Shown here one piece after another: positions 1-11,888 of a DNA stretch of 64,000 nucleotides. Both the position numbers and the translations under genes were made by a program. A model generated the notes under the pieces. The model was not told the DNA's origin. It saw nothing but the letters and a program-made list of their open reading frames with translations, and searched no databases. The stretch covers positions 12,885,001-12,949,000 of the forward strand of contig CP141147.1 of NCBI GenBank assembly GCA_035235625.1, read 5' to 3'. This DNA comes from Saururus chinensis. Lineage: Eukaryota > Streptophyta > Magnoliopsida > Piperales > Saururaceae. The stretch's first letter is position 1; each line of letters opens with the position of its first letter.

Positions 1-1395
1 GAATGAGTCGGCACTAACCTCGTGACAGTCACATGATCTCCTATATTTGAAGCCCTTATTTACCAATTATAAGATTCATTGGAGCACTTTGCGGCATATG
101 TATTCCGGTTTTCATCCACAACACGATATGTGAAATTTGCCTTTATTCCTAAGTCGATCAAGACCCTCTTGAAATGCAAGAGACTTAGAAAATGTGCACC
201 CAATTCGAGGAGCTTTTGGTAATCCTTAGCTTGCAAGCTACCTGTCATTAGCTGGCCTTCATCAATATTCGGTTCCAACATGTTTAAATCATCGACGATA
301 TCCCAATCTCCCTCCGGCTCAATGTCGACATTACTAGGAACCTCGCTGTTTCCAAATTCTTCGTGGTTGGACATACTTTCCATGTCAACTATATCATTAT
401 TGTACCGCAAATTCTCAACCCACATATCTTCAACTTCTTTGCCTTGTCCACCGTTGTAATTACAAGGGCTCTATGGAGGTTTGTAGTTATCAAATAAAGT
501 CCTTGTCCCACCCATCATTGGCAACAATTCCTCTGATCTATTCTGATTGACTTCTATTTCTAGTTCTGTACTTGCTGGATTGGTAAAAGATGATTGACAT
601 TGATTTCTTGAGGGCAAGTTTCCCGGTTCTCCCAATCTGCATTGCACATTATGGTGTTAAAAAAATGCAACATCAGTCGACATCATGTATTCTGTTAACA
701 CGCAAAGATTTCACGACGTGTTATCGAAACCACGACATTAATGCATGTCGTGTAATTATATCTACGATGCAACATATAATTGCTCTATCGCATGTGTATA
801 TCGTGTAATTACTAATACTATATATTACAGGTCGTGTTTATAACTTCGCACGCTATGATTTCCCGTAACACGATAAGTTCAATATCGTTGTCTCGAGTAC
901 ACGAAATATACAATTGCGTATAATCGAAAGATTCAATATTGTTACCTGATAGTTTCAAATGTGAACTGAGTTTCATTGAATCCGGTATGAAATCCGACAT
1001 TCGAGCTTGGATGAGCCATTATGACAGGTGATTCAACTCTATTGACTGTCTGGTTCCTTTCAACGGAGGATGATGATGATTTATCACCGTTGTCGGGCTA
1101 TTTCATCTCGGCATACAATGATAACACCTCCTTATTCGCCTTCTTATGAATAGAGAACACTGATTGGAGGTCCTCATCATCTTGTAATTCATATATCATG
1201 GATGATTGGGATGATGGAATTAAATACTTTCAATTGACATTACAATTGACTTAAAGTCGTGCTTTTGACTGGCCCTAGCAGCTCGCCGAAGCTCACCAAC
1301 AGATGAATTTTCATCAACCGTGCCATTCCACCGATATACATGTCGTCATTGACTACCTCTCCGTTATAATAGATGCAAATACCGATCCTATCCAT
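1..1395 (-). pseudogene. MuDR/MULE transposase, 5' exons, decayed and cut by the window edge
   Basis: Reads right to left. A probable start at 1395 opens a segment with the motif IYYNGEVVNDDMYIGG, which resembles the N-terminal module of plant MULE proteins. After a frameshift comes an ELRRAARAS segment, then the acidic stretch YELQDDEDLQSV. A GT donor (945-944, context CAG|GTAAC) and an AG acceptor (576-575) frame a likely intron of about 370 bp. The second exon, from 574, includes GGTRTLFDNY and ends at the window edge in HFLSLLHFKRVL...ANFTYRVV, which matches the pattern of the plant MuDR transposase domain (PF03108 type). Premature stops (near 1100 and 470) and at least one frameshift show that it is dead. 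The catalytic DDE core would lie left of the window. The family call rests on motif pattern only. Confidence 0.65.
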
Positions 1396-1734
1396 GAACG
1401 GTGTGAAAGAATGAACATTTCTGCGAAATGCAGCTTTCTGAGCACTCACACAATGTTGTCTCAAAAAACACTTTTTTCTTGTCCATCGACTCTCACCGGT
1501 GAGTCACCTTTGGTCAGCTCACACTGGCAAGTTCCTTTCACCACCGATGACTCCCAGCACACTGGAATGGCGCAGCACTGCTCTGGTGTGCATTTATTAT
1601 AAGATGAACATTTAAAACTTGATATAGTTAAACCTAAGGGTATTTTGGTCCACAACTAGGTCATATGGCATTTCCATTTAAAATCCAGGAAATATGGAAT
1701 ATTTCATTCTTTGGCCAGGCAATATGGAAAAAAC
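1396..1734. other. Flank of the MULE relic, nothing recognised
   Basis: AT-rich sequence upstream of the MULE start. It should contain the promoter and terminal inverted repeat of the MULE if they survive, but no clear inverted partner is visible because the other end lies outside the window. Confidence 0.4.
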
Positions 1735-2359
1735 TCTTATATATATTATCATGGGGAAAAAAAGAGAATAGTTTAGTGTGGGAAATGGACATGCTATTGT
1801 CATAACAACAAATTGCAAGAACCCGGTACCAACAAGTAATGAAGGAAATGAGTCTAATCCTCCTCAATCTGGTCCAACAAAAAGGAGGAAGAAGATAAAT
1901 TCAGCCATTATCCACAAAATTAAAAAACATACCCTGTAGTAAGGACTTCTATTTGATAGAAACAAAAGCAGAAGTTGGAGCCAGACTATCTGGTCAAGGC
2001 AATAGTTTGATTAGGATATAGTTTGGTTTTTGAAAATTTTCGTCCATCAAATTATTTGGAAAAACACACTCAGCTTGTGCATACATATGTATAGATGCTT
2101 CATTTAATTTCTTGGGATAACAATGGTATATAAAGATACACAGGTTTTGGGGATTCAGGGGGTAACAAAGGTTTTTAAATATGCTGACTTGTGTTAGACA
2201 TATTTAATTGTAAATCACATAGTATCTAAGTATATTATAGGAAATACAATGCACAATCACAGTATCTAAGTTTATTATAGAAAATACAATGCACAATCAA
2301 TACATATGATCTCATCACCTTATGATATATTCTCAAAACCACATACTTGTTCTTTTATG

Positions 2360-2615
2360 TTCTCTACACTTTGATATTTTGGTACTTCTGAACTAAAGTA
2401 TGTTGGTACTTTGGAGCAGAAGTACATTTGTACTTTGGACTTCTTGAACTGAATTACGTTGGTACTTTGTTGCTTTGGAAGAAAAGTACTTTCTAATATA
2501 AGTACTTTAATATTTTGGAACCTGTGAAAATGAGTACTTTGGCACTTTGGATTAAAAGAATTCTAGTACATTTGTACTTTGCAACAAAAAGTACTTTGGT
2601 ACTTTGTAAATGATG
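2360..2615 (+). repeat. Irregular GTACTTTGG-type short repeats
   Basis: Many copies of TACTTTGG, GGTACTTT and AAGTAC, spaced at roughly 15-30 bp, lie inside dispersed repeat copy 1. The reverse-complement form (CCAAAGTACCAAAGTAC) occupies 27775-28000 in copy 2, so the array belongs to the repeat and predates its dispersal. Confidence 0.7.
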
Positions 2616-2797
2616 TAAGTTACTATAAGTCTACCCATTCTCCCTTATATAGTATAAAATAATTACAATCTAAATGTAATGACAAATTCAGAAGATCTCT
2701 AGGAGAAAGTGTATTATTATACAACACAACCGAGATGGTCCAAACTATGCCCATTAAACAAATAAATAAAAATTTGTGAGCCTCTTTCATCAACTCA

Positions 2798-4179
2798 CAC
2801 TACAACAAAACTGACTATTAGTGACATATACACAAGTGTCACTAAAAATAACTACTTGCGACGTTTATAAAATCGTCGCCAAAAAATTAACTATTAGCGA
2901 CGTAAACTTATATGCTTCGCTAATAGCCACGCATTAGCGACGCTTAGCTTAAAGCGCCGCTAATACAAAAACTATTAGTGACGCTTTAAAGTAAGTGTCG
3001 CTAATAGTTACACTATTAGCGACGCTTACACTACACATCGCTAAAAGGTGTACATTTCTAAAAAAAAGAAAAAAATTCATAACTATTGGCGACGCTTTTT
3101 CTTAAGTGTTGCTAATACATATATTATCAGTGACGCTTTTTCTTAAGCATCGCTAATACGTATTCTATCAGCGACGCTTAATAGGAGCATCACTAATAGT
3201 AGTAAATTTCAAATAAAATAAATAAATATTTATAACTATTAGCGACGCCTATAAATATACGTCACAAATAGTATTTCTAATAGCGACACTTATCTACAAA
3301 CGTCACTATTAGCCTTATTAATTAATTTTATTTAATAAATAAATATTAAATAAAAGTAAAAATAAACTTCTTAAATATATTAATTATTTACTATTTGTAT
3401 ATATAATAAATAAATATTAAAATTTTAATAATATGTAGTTTTAATAATAGAGGGTAGAGAGATAGGGTGAGGAGAGAGAGAAAGAGGGGAGAGAGGGTAG
3501 AGACAGAGAAGAGAGAGAGTGAGGGAGAGAGAGAGAGGAGAGAGAGAGAAGAGAGAGAGAAGAGGGGAGAGAGAAGTAAGAAAGTGAGGAAGAGAGAGGA
3601 GAGAGGGATGAGAGAGGAGAGAGGGATGAGAGAGGAGAGGGGAGAGAGGGTAGAGAGAGAAAAAGGGAAGGAGGGTAGAGACATATTCACAAACGTCGCT
3701 AATATGGACTTATTAGCGACGCTTAGAGTTATACGTCGCTAATACGTTATTTAAAAAAAGTTAAAATAGTTTTTCTATTAGCGACTTATACAAAAACATT
3801 GCTAATGATGACTTATTAGCGATGCTTAGAGTTATACTTCGCTAATAAGTGATTTTTATTTTTTTTTCAAATAGTTTTTCTATTAGCGACGTATATAATA
3901 ACATCGTTAATAACTTATTATTAGCGATGCTAATAAATAAGCGTCGCTAATAAATTATTATTAGTGACGTAGTTTTACTAATAGCGACGCATAAATATTT
4001 GTTGCTAATAGGCACTATTAGAGACACTTTGTGTTATTCGTCGCTAATAGGCAATGGCGACGACACTTTTTGCAACGCTTATAACGATATTTTTTATGCA
4101 TCGCTAATAGGCATTAGCGATGCTTAGGGGGCTATTAGCGATGCATAATGTGTCGCTAAAAGTCCTTTTTGTTGTAGTG
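2798..4179 (+). mobile_element. CACTA-1: non-autonomous CACTA (En/Spm) transposon
   Basis: Begins CACTACAACAAAAC and ends in the inverted partner TTTTTGTTGTAGTG. It is flanked by a perfect 3 bp target duplication TCA (2795-2797 and 4180-4182), as expected for CACTA transposons. The 1382 bp between hold alternating direct and inverted TATTAGCGACG / CGTCGCTAATA motifs separated by AT-rich spacers, plus one GA-rich tract. No transposase reading frame is present, so movement would need proteins from elsewhere. The related repeat at 27494-28355 preserves the unoccupied site. Confidence 0.93.
3447..3690 (+). repeat. Purine (GA)n tract of CACTA-1
   Basis: Nearly pure GAGAG/GGGAGAG sequence of about 240 bp with few pyrimidines on the plus strand. 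Equivalent tracts occur in CACTA-2 (as CT) and CACTA-3 (as GA), so they are a standing module of the family and not a chance microsatellite. Confidence 0.85.
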
Positions 4180-5440
4180 TCAAAACCAATATTTTCCCTA
4201 AATATAACAATGTCTTCTTACACACTTTTCCATGAACATACTTTACAAAACAAGGAAGGAAGAATTGGTATTTTATACACATGGTTTTTATACATTTTAT
4301 ACACCTATTTACCTTATGTGTTAGTATATGATTAAATTAATTAAGTTTAATTAGAGTTTATTTATATTAAGATAGATATTAGTAGTGATTTAATTAATTA
4401 ATTAATTATGGCAATGTTAATTGCTTACGTGTTTATTTGAATAAAGTCAGTATTATATTTATGTATTATATGCCTAAAATATCATTGTTTATGTTCTATA
4501 GGTAATACACGCTTCTCAAGGTACTTAGACGTGGTTTGGAAAATGCAAAATACTCTTGACATGGTTACAAGTGATTTGGACAACTTTCCGGAGACGCGGG
4601 CATATTGGAAATATATATGGATATGAACGGAAGAGCTTAATGAACTGAGAAAAAACCTAAATAGTAATGTGGACTGTGAAGTGAATATGAGTCATCTTCT
4701 CAAATACGAATCCAGACACTTAATTGGAGTAGAAAATGTACCCAGATGCTTGAAACACAAAAATTGGCCACTGTATAGGCCAGATTAATGTAAATTAAAT
4801 GAGGTCTTTTGCTTTCAATTCAATTCATGACAAGTGGGTGGTCTCAAATTCGGATTTTTGTGTCATGGAAGGAAGGAATTTGGGTTGCACAATGATGGAA
4901 GAGGTAAATCCACCATTAATGGAGTTTTGAAGCTTGTACGTTGCTCGAGAGAGCTTGGATTGATGTGAAATTAAAATCCATTTTAGTTTTACAGTGATAA
5001 AGTTGATTCAAACTCTATATTATAGAACGAGGACTGATTTGGTGGAAGAAAAAAATCAATTTTTCCTGTTGTTTTTGTTAAACTCGAAGGAGTATATCGA
5101 AGAGAAGGAAACTTTAGAAAGTACAGAATTGAAGTGAAGAAAAGAAAGAGGATTCTTTATGATAGGCTAAGAAAGAGCAGAAAAGAGAACATGAATGGAA
5201 CAGAAGAATGGACGGCAAGAAAATAAAAAAACGAGTGAAGACATCAGTTTGATTTCTTCTGAGCCAATCAAGAGCACAGTTGAGAACTGCATGCTTGTGT
5301 CGCCCTATATGAGTGCAAAACTGGTATCCCAGCTGAGAATAAAGAGGAATTCACGTCCAAAACAAAGAATAGAAGAAGAAGAGGAAGCCATGGAATCTAG
5401 TTGCAGTCTAACTGGAAGGAGAAGAGTTGCTATGAACCAA

Positions 5441-5823
5441 TGTTTTAAAAACCGGCCTGGCCATCGACCCGGAATGGTCACTAGGCCAGGTCAATAGGGT
5501 TCAACTGTAGGTCCTCGTCTTGACCCAATTTTCTTATATATTAGATTATATATAAAACTACGTATAACATTAACACATAACCTTTGTAACTCAGTTGGTA
5601 GAGTTTGTAAAGCGAGTGTTAGAATGTTCTCTTGGATAGTGCGAGTTCGAATCCTGCTCAAAACCTGGAATTTTTTCTTCACAACGTTAAACCGGTTTGA
5701 TCTAGGTTAGCGGGTCACTGGTTCAACCGGCTGGGTCAACATGACCCAGCCCGGTCAACATGACCCAGCCCGGTCAACATAACCCGTCTAATCGGCCGTG
5801 TCGGGCCAAGTTTTATAACACCA
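5441..5823 (+). mobile_element. GACC-rich MITE-like element with tRNA-like core, copy 1
   Basis: Ends are roughly inverted (TGTTTTAAAAACCGGCC at left; the right end reads TGGTGTTATAAAAC in reverse complement). The flanks are rich in GGTCA/TGACC words, including three tandem copies of about 20 bp around 5728-5786. The centre (about 5580-5662) resembles a tRNA. A second copy with the same order of parts lies in reverse at 29977-30374. The right hairpin arm lacks this segment, which suggests insertion after the hairpin formed. No target duplication was confirmed. Confidence 0.6.
5578..5662 (+). other. tRNA-like sequence (degenerate, A-box and B-box)
   Basis: GTAACTCAGTTGGTAGAG resembles a tRNA D-arm/A-box and GAGTTCGAATCC resembles a T-arm/B-box, spaced about 50 bp apart as in a tRNA gene. 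The acceptor ends do not pair well and the T-stem has a mismatch, so this is a tRNA-derived relic or internal pol III promoter and not a working tRNA gene. Confidence 0.6.
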
Positions 5824-6973
5824 CTGTGAATCCGGTTGGAGTTCGATGAATATGTGAAGGAGAAGAAGAGAGCCCGACGGCGTGCCAAATCTAGTGCTTG
5901 GGACCCACATTAAGAACCAATAAAAACAGAAGAAGAACGTGTTGGGAAGCCAGTTCCAATTCAATTTAGAACTGGATACCCAAATTAAACTCAATATAAA
6001 GCTCGAGGCAGAATTGAAAAAAGAGAGTGGAGAGCAGTCCACGTTAAAATATTGGGCTGTAGAAAATTTCAGAATTTAGAAGTTGCTTAAGGCTAAAGTA
6101 GAGCAATGCTTCCCAAGTATCTTTTTTTAGTTTTTTTCTTTAATCCTTGTAAGTTTTATTTAGTTTTTAATAGAGATTATGTGAATTAGTTGCTAGTTTT
6201 CTTAAATAAGTTTAAAATGAACATCTTATTAATTTTATTAAGATTTCTAATTTATGTAATTCAGTTAATTTTTAAAAGGGTTTTAATGTTAATTATTCTT
6301 ATCTTAATTTGATTTGTAGCTAAGAATCATACCGTCTTGCTTTTCTCATGATTTAAAATAGTTTTCATTAATTAAATGCTTCGTTTAACATTGTTAATTA
6401 GAAGAATTGGATATGGGTTGGGATTTATTCATATGGATACAACTTATGACTTGGTTTTATTCTCTTAAAGCGATGTAGAACATAAGTTTAGTATTTTGAT
6501 TTTATGTTTAAAATAAGAAAATTTCCATGATAAATAGAAAGAAATTCTAATTTATTGTGTTATATTTAGGAAATAAATAGATGAACATAGAAGTGATAGT
6601 TTACAAGTTAATAAGAGGGGATTATGAAACCTTTGTCAATTTTTATTTAATATTTTCAACACTTTTAATTACCTTCTTAGTGTAATTAAATTTCAGCTTT
6701 TACTTTTTACTTAAAATTTTCCTTCTTTTGTGATTTAGTTAACTTTAGTCATTTATGTTTATTTTTGTTTATTATTTACTTAAACTCCTCTTGGTTACAC
6801 TAGTTACTAATTTTATAAGTTTTTAGCTATATTAGGGTTTACTTGATTTATATTAAAATTAATTTTTCTGATTTTAAGTCTCTCAGGGATCGATCTCACT
6901 TTTCTAATTATACTTCAGTACGATTCATGCATTTACGAGTAAACAATTAAAATTTAACAACGATACCAAAACC

Positions 6974-8712
6974 TTGTTAAATTTTAATAGTTTACTCGGA
7001 AGTGCACAAATTGTACACAAGTATAATTAGCAAAGCAAGGTAATCCCTTAGAGTATTGAAATCGAAAAAACTAATTTTCATCTGAATCAAGTAAACCCTA
7101 GTCTCGTTAATGACTTATAAAAGTAGTAACTATTGTAACTAAGAGGAATTAAAATAAATAATAAACAACAATAAACTTAAATTACTAAAGCTAACTAAAT
7201 CACAAAAGAAAAACATCCATGTAAAAGATAAAAGCTAAAATTTAATTAAACTAAGAAAGCAATTAAAAGTGTTAAAAATATTAAATGAAAATTAACTAAG
7301 GTTTCAAAATCCCATCTTATTAACTTGTAAACTATCACATCCATGTTCATCAACATATTTCCTAAATATAACTCACAATAAATTAGAATTCAATTCTATT
7401 TATCATGAAAATTTTCATCTTTTAAACCTACAATTAAAATACTAAAATTATGTTCTACCTCTCTTCAAGAGAATAAAACCAAGTCATAAGTTGTATTCAT
7501 ATTAATAAATCACAACTCATACCCAATTCTACAAATTAACAATCTTAAACAAAACATTTAATTAATAAAAACTAATTCAAATCATGAGAAAATCATAACT
7601 ATACTCATATCTAAATTAAGGCTTTTGAAAATTAACCAAATCACGTAGATTAGAAATCTCAACAAAATTAATAAGAGGTTCATCTTAACCTTAGTTAAGA
7701 AAACTAACCACTAATTAACATAATGTCTATTTTAAAAATTAAATAAACTTTCAGAGATTGAAGAAAAAATAAAAAAGAAGACAACATTGATTACTCCCTT
7801 CAGCCTTCAGCACCACTAAATTCTAAAATTTTCTTCTCAGCCCAATATTGTAACATGGACTGCTCACCACTATTTTTTTTGTCTCTTTTTCTTCATAATG
7901 GACGTTTATATAGAATTTAATTGAGTTATCCCTAAGTACTAAATTGAACTAGAAGTGGCTTCCAAGTTAAGCCACTTCTTCCTCATTCGGACTCTGAGTA
8001 TACTCATCTTCTTCTTCAGGACTTCAAACTCCATCTTCTTCTTCCTAACTTCAAACTTCATCTTCATCACAATCTTGCACCTTCTATCAGTTCAGATCCA
8101 CCAAATTCCAGCAAGATCAAAGCTCTGTAACTCAGCAACATCCATTAATTGCAAACTGACTTTTTTTCTTTTGTTCTTCCACTTGCTAAACCTACTCTAA
8201 GCTTTAAAATTTATAAACAAACTGATCCCATTATCAACAAACACCGAGAATCCCAACCTAATTCGAGTAGTGTGTTAAAGAATTTCCTCCTTTAAAATTT
8301 CTAGGTCGAGATCTCACATGGTAGCTACAAAAATCTCTATTTTTCAATAAAAATCAGCTCCCTTTATTGACTTAATTGAAATGGGTTTTCGAACGCCCAA
8401 TTATTTGCTCAAATTAGCACCTACTTTCAATCAAATCATAACCCCTGGACGTTTCTACCTGGCTTGGTGTCCAAGAACTCATTTGGGAAGAAGACTTTTG
8501 TTCACAGGACAATCCATATATTGTTCAAGTTTCTTCTCTATTCATTAAGCTCTGCCATTCATGACTACATATATTTTCAATGTGTCTGCTTCTCGGAAAA
8601 GTTTTCCAAATCACTTGTAAGCATGTCAAGAGTATTGTGAATTTTTTCAAAAATCATCTAAGTGCCTTGGCAAGCGTGCATTATCTATAAAACATAATAG
8701 TCATATTTTAGG
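6974..8712 (-). repeat. Right arm of giant inverted repeat
   Basis: Reverse complement of the left arm, starting TTGTTAAATTTT next to the 13 bp spacer and running out to CCTAAAATATGAC near 8712. It is immediately followed by GTAAG and the gypsy LTR at 8721, so the LTR element may have landed in the arm and shortened it. The arms look several percent diverged by eye. A transcript across the centre could fold into a very long double-stranded RNA. A 246 bp open frame at 7955-8200 has no recognisable domain. Confidence 0.7.
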
Positions 8713-8720
8713 TATGTAAG

Positions 8721-11700
8721 TGTCATGACCCAGATTTTTAAAACACATTTTCATTGAAAGATCATGCGACAATTCACGAGAATTTTTTTAAAAATCAAAT
8801 CAAATCAGCCAATTAAATATCTAGGTCATGATCTTTGGGATTTGTATATACAAATAACAAATAATATCATACCATAAGAGTATCCAAAAATCCACAAATA
8901 AATAAACCATCCAGCTAAGTGCAACTCTGACATCTGTCTAGAAGTAAGCAACTAATCAAAGTTGGCTCTCACGCTATCATTAGAATCTTTCAAAATGTAC
9001 TAAAATAATGAAACTAAGTCCTAGTAGAGCTAAGTCGTCTGCAATCCGATAATCTAGTCCCGATCCCACTAATCCTCACCAGAAGATCCTGCAAAATTAG
9101 GTCGCTGAGTATACTAATACCAATTTGGAAAGCTGAATAATATGAACGCAAAATATTATTACATTTTATGCAAGTCTATTAGGTTTCAACTTGAACCAAT
9201 TATCAAATCAATTTTTATTACAATTTCTCATCAGTTTCCCCCTCTTAGGAAAACTAATAGCCCGCCTAACTTCATAGATAGACAGACACATCAAAAGTCA
9301 ACCTAAGTGACAAATGATCCACAAGGACCCTGGAATCCACCAGGAAGTGCTATCTCCCAACCTAGCCGCTAAGGACCTGACCGGAGTTGAAGAGCATGGC
9401 CCACAACTGCACTTGAATAGAAGTGGTGAGAGGTGCCAACTAAGCAGGATGTTAGCGACCCAGACTGCGTGTACACTAAATGATCCTCAATAGATCAATG
9501 TGAGCCCGACTCATGGATGACTCCTTCCAATAGGGAGGTGCAACTACACAATAAAATTAAACATCTCATCAATAGAGCTTAGACTCATAGGTCAACCCTA
9601 ACCCCATTAGCCTCATAAGACTAGGTTAATGCCCCAAAAAACCATCCTTGGTTCATTAACCAAATCAGTTGCCAGGTCAAAATCCTAATTCAATTCATCA
9701 ACGGGTTCTTAACTCCTCTAAGGGTAATTTAGTTTTTTTCTTCATTAAGTGTCAACCCCCAATCCAAAGCCCTCTACCATTATCAGTTATTCTTTATTAA
9801 TCTCTATGCATGGATTCACAAGATGCAACTATACACATAGAACAAATTAATAAAGCCTAACAACTCATAAATAATTCAACCATATTACTATTAGGGTTTA
9901 GGCTCAACAATCAGTAGGAAGCCTAGCTTACTCCCTTGGTAGGGCTCGGGCCGAAAGAACCATTAAATTCCAATTAAATATTGAAAATATTCCATATGTA
10001 CCATACTGCACATATATGCAAAATATGTTATTGTCGGGCCCCGGGATTTTGGAAGCATAATTTTTTTTCTTTTCTGGTGAAATACTCAATATACTTGAGG
10101 CACTCGGGGTCCTATGATAAGTTAAAATAGATTAAACCAATGTATCATTTCATAACAAATGAAATCAAAGACATGTTAAGTGGAACTCATCCATGGGGCC
10201 TAGGCCACATAAATGGTCAACATGATCCATATGATATGTAAGGAAATTAGTACTTCAAGAACAAATTGTCACATGTAAAAAGAAGATTAAATAAAAAGAT
10301 TACACAATATAATCATATTTTGTTTACCAATCAACGGGAGGGTTAGTGCATCTTTTACTATTATGCCTAGATTGTTTGCACCTCCCACATTTATAACCTA
10401 CTCTACCATCTCTCTCTATGGTCACATGGTTCATTATGTTCCTAATGTGGATAAAGCATGGGCGATCAAGTTATCTTATTGCTATTGGGGGTAATAACAC
10501 ATAGGAAATATATGTTTCCCAAAACTACCAACCACGAGGAGAGTAGAATTGTGCGGAGTACATATTTCTATAAGCGGTAGATGTATAACATATTCCTACC
10601 TATACATGTTGCTGCAACTTTTCCCACACAGCAAAAAGATGAGAGCAAGGATATTGGTAAACTTGAGGGTAATTACATACACAAATTCCATGAATCATAG
10701 TTTATAATCATGCCATAAGAAAGGATAAAAGTCCCTACCTCGCTCTCCGCACAAGTTCGAAGCCAATGAACCGGACACCATGAAATTGGTTACCCACTTA
10801 TGGAGTTCTGGAGATCTCTAACCAAGAAAATATCCCCACCACGATGTTCGACATGCTCGATTTAGGTAAGAACGCCTCTTGAACGGAAGCAAACGGACTT
10901 AGATCGACTCCAAAAACTCTTTTTCCGTACTTGTAGGCTACAGACAGAACCTCCCCATGACCCGGAACGCTTCTCTCTTTTCGTGCCCGTAGGCTATGGA
11001 CAGAACCTCCCCTTTACCCGGGACACTTTTTCTCACAACACGCTCGTAGGTGAGGGACATCATCTACCCTTCCCTGGAGACATTTTACCTTTCACGTGCC
11101 CATAGGCGGCAGACAAAACCTCTCCTCACCCAGAGACACTTTACCCTTCCCGCGCCCGTAGGCGGCGAACAGAACCTCCCCTTACCCAGGGACGTTTCCC
11201 CCATATAGGGTCGCTAACTCGAGGAATGGATGCTTCCATTGCGTAGAACACCCTCGATTTAGATAAGAACACTTTTTGAATGGAATGAAACATAGTCAGA
11301 ATGACTCTAGAAAGTTATCCCGAAGAATGAATTGAATCCTCTATTTATGGAAAAGACCTGCGAGCCGACGACGTGCGCGCGCATGTGCACTTGACACATG
11401 TCATGCCACAAATGGCCAGAAAAATGGCACCACCACGCTAGATGCGCATCTGATGCACGTCGTGCGTGTAGCACAGCTTGGCATCAGTAGTGACGCTCAC
11501 TATTTTGTCTATTTCCTAATTTTTTAATAATATTTTAATCAAATACCAATTCCAACTTCAAAACGCGATAACTTCTTATCCCGAAGTCAGAATTGCACGT
11601 TCTTAGTACCGATAGACTCATATCGATGAGCCCTTCAAAACTAGACCTCATATCCAACACTTTTAAAAGTGGGTCCCACCCATGTGGCATACATCTAGAG

Positions 11701-11888
11701 GTCGTAACTTTAGCTCATGACCTCTGTTTTGTGTGTTCTTAGGTTCGTTACACTTGTCTCACCGAGCTCTATCACACCCAATAAAAACTCTCCAAATGTT
11801 TGCCTCTAAATAATTAAAAATAATTAAAAACTCATAAAATATTTTTATTGGAGGCAAGAAATCACACCGAAAATTCGCGGTCCTTACA
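8721..11888 (-). mobile_element. 3' LTR of Tekay/Del-like gypsy element (LTR-X)
   Basis: On the minus strand it starts TGTAAGGACCGCG at 11888, directly after a purine-rich polypurine tract, and ends in GGGTCATGACA at 8721. The first ~1.3 kb from the left (8721-10033) match the LTR at 18135-20935. The right part resembles the U3 side of the solo LTR at 44888-52773, including the GGGACCCACTT region and the AGAACCTCCCC minisatellite. The 5 bp outside the left end are GTAAG; the partner copy is lost because the other LTR is truncated. Homology to the 5' LTR stops abruptly at about 10033. Confidence 0.75.
10915..11205 (-). repeat. ~57-62 bp minisatellite in LTR-X
   Basis: About five imperfect units, each containing a GTAGGC or TAGGT core followed by ACAGAACCTCCCC and CCCGGGACA-type sequence. 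A related array is found in the solo LTR at 44888-52773, so the minisatellite is an ancestral part of this LTR lineage. Confidence 0.75.

Larger units (their letters stand above)
1735..4273 (+). repeat. Dispersed repeat copy 1, interrupted by CACTA-1
   Basis: About 1.1 kb of sequence (1735-2797 plus 4180-4273) reappears in reverse complement at 27494-28355. Shared landmarks include the segment around CCCGGTACCAACAAG (near 1822), the run around AAATTCAGCCATTATCCAC (near 1900) and the end near GGAAGAATTGGTATT (4257-4272). Copy 2 lacks the intervening 1382 bp, which are exactly CACTA-1. Copy 1 has about 50 bp near 1770-1820 that copy 2 lacks. No terminal repeats or coding capacity were recognised, so the class of the repeat is unknown. 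Confidence 0.7.
4470..6960 (+). repeat. Left arm of giant inverted repeat
   Basis: Pairs with the right arm at 6974-8712 around a 13 bp spacer (6961-6973). Matching blocks run from the outer end (CCTAAAATAT near 4470) through ACTCTTGACATG (near 4551), the GCAGTCCA block near 6035 and CAACTTATGACTTGG (near 6440) to the junction AATTTAACAA. The arm is longer than its partner, partly because of the insertion at 5441-5823. Near the centre it carries AGGGATCGATCTCAC and CGAGTAAAC, which resemble the 3' ends of plant LTRs, so each arm may be an LTR-type repeat. No protein domain was recognised. Confidence 0.75.

Noticed and set aside
5578-5662. Functional tRNA gene
   Set aside because: A-box and B-box look right, but acceptor-stem pairing fails and the T-stem has a mismatch; the same degenerate core is repeated at 30150-30230.
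10033-10480. A nested LTR in LTR-X starting TGTCGGGCCCCGGG
   Set aside because: No matching CA end followed by a repeat of the left flank was found, so the break in similarity at 10033 is more safely read as truncation of the other LTR.
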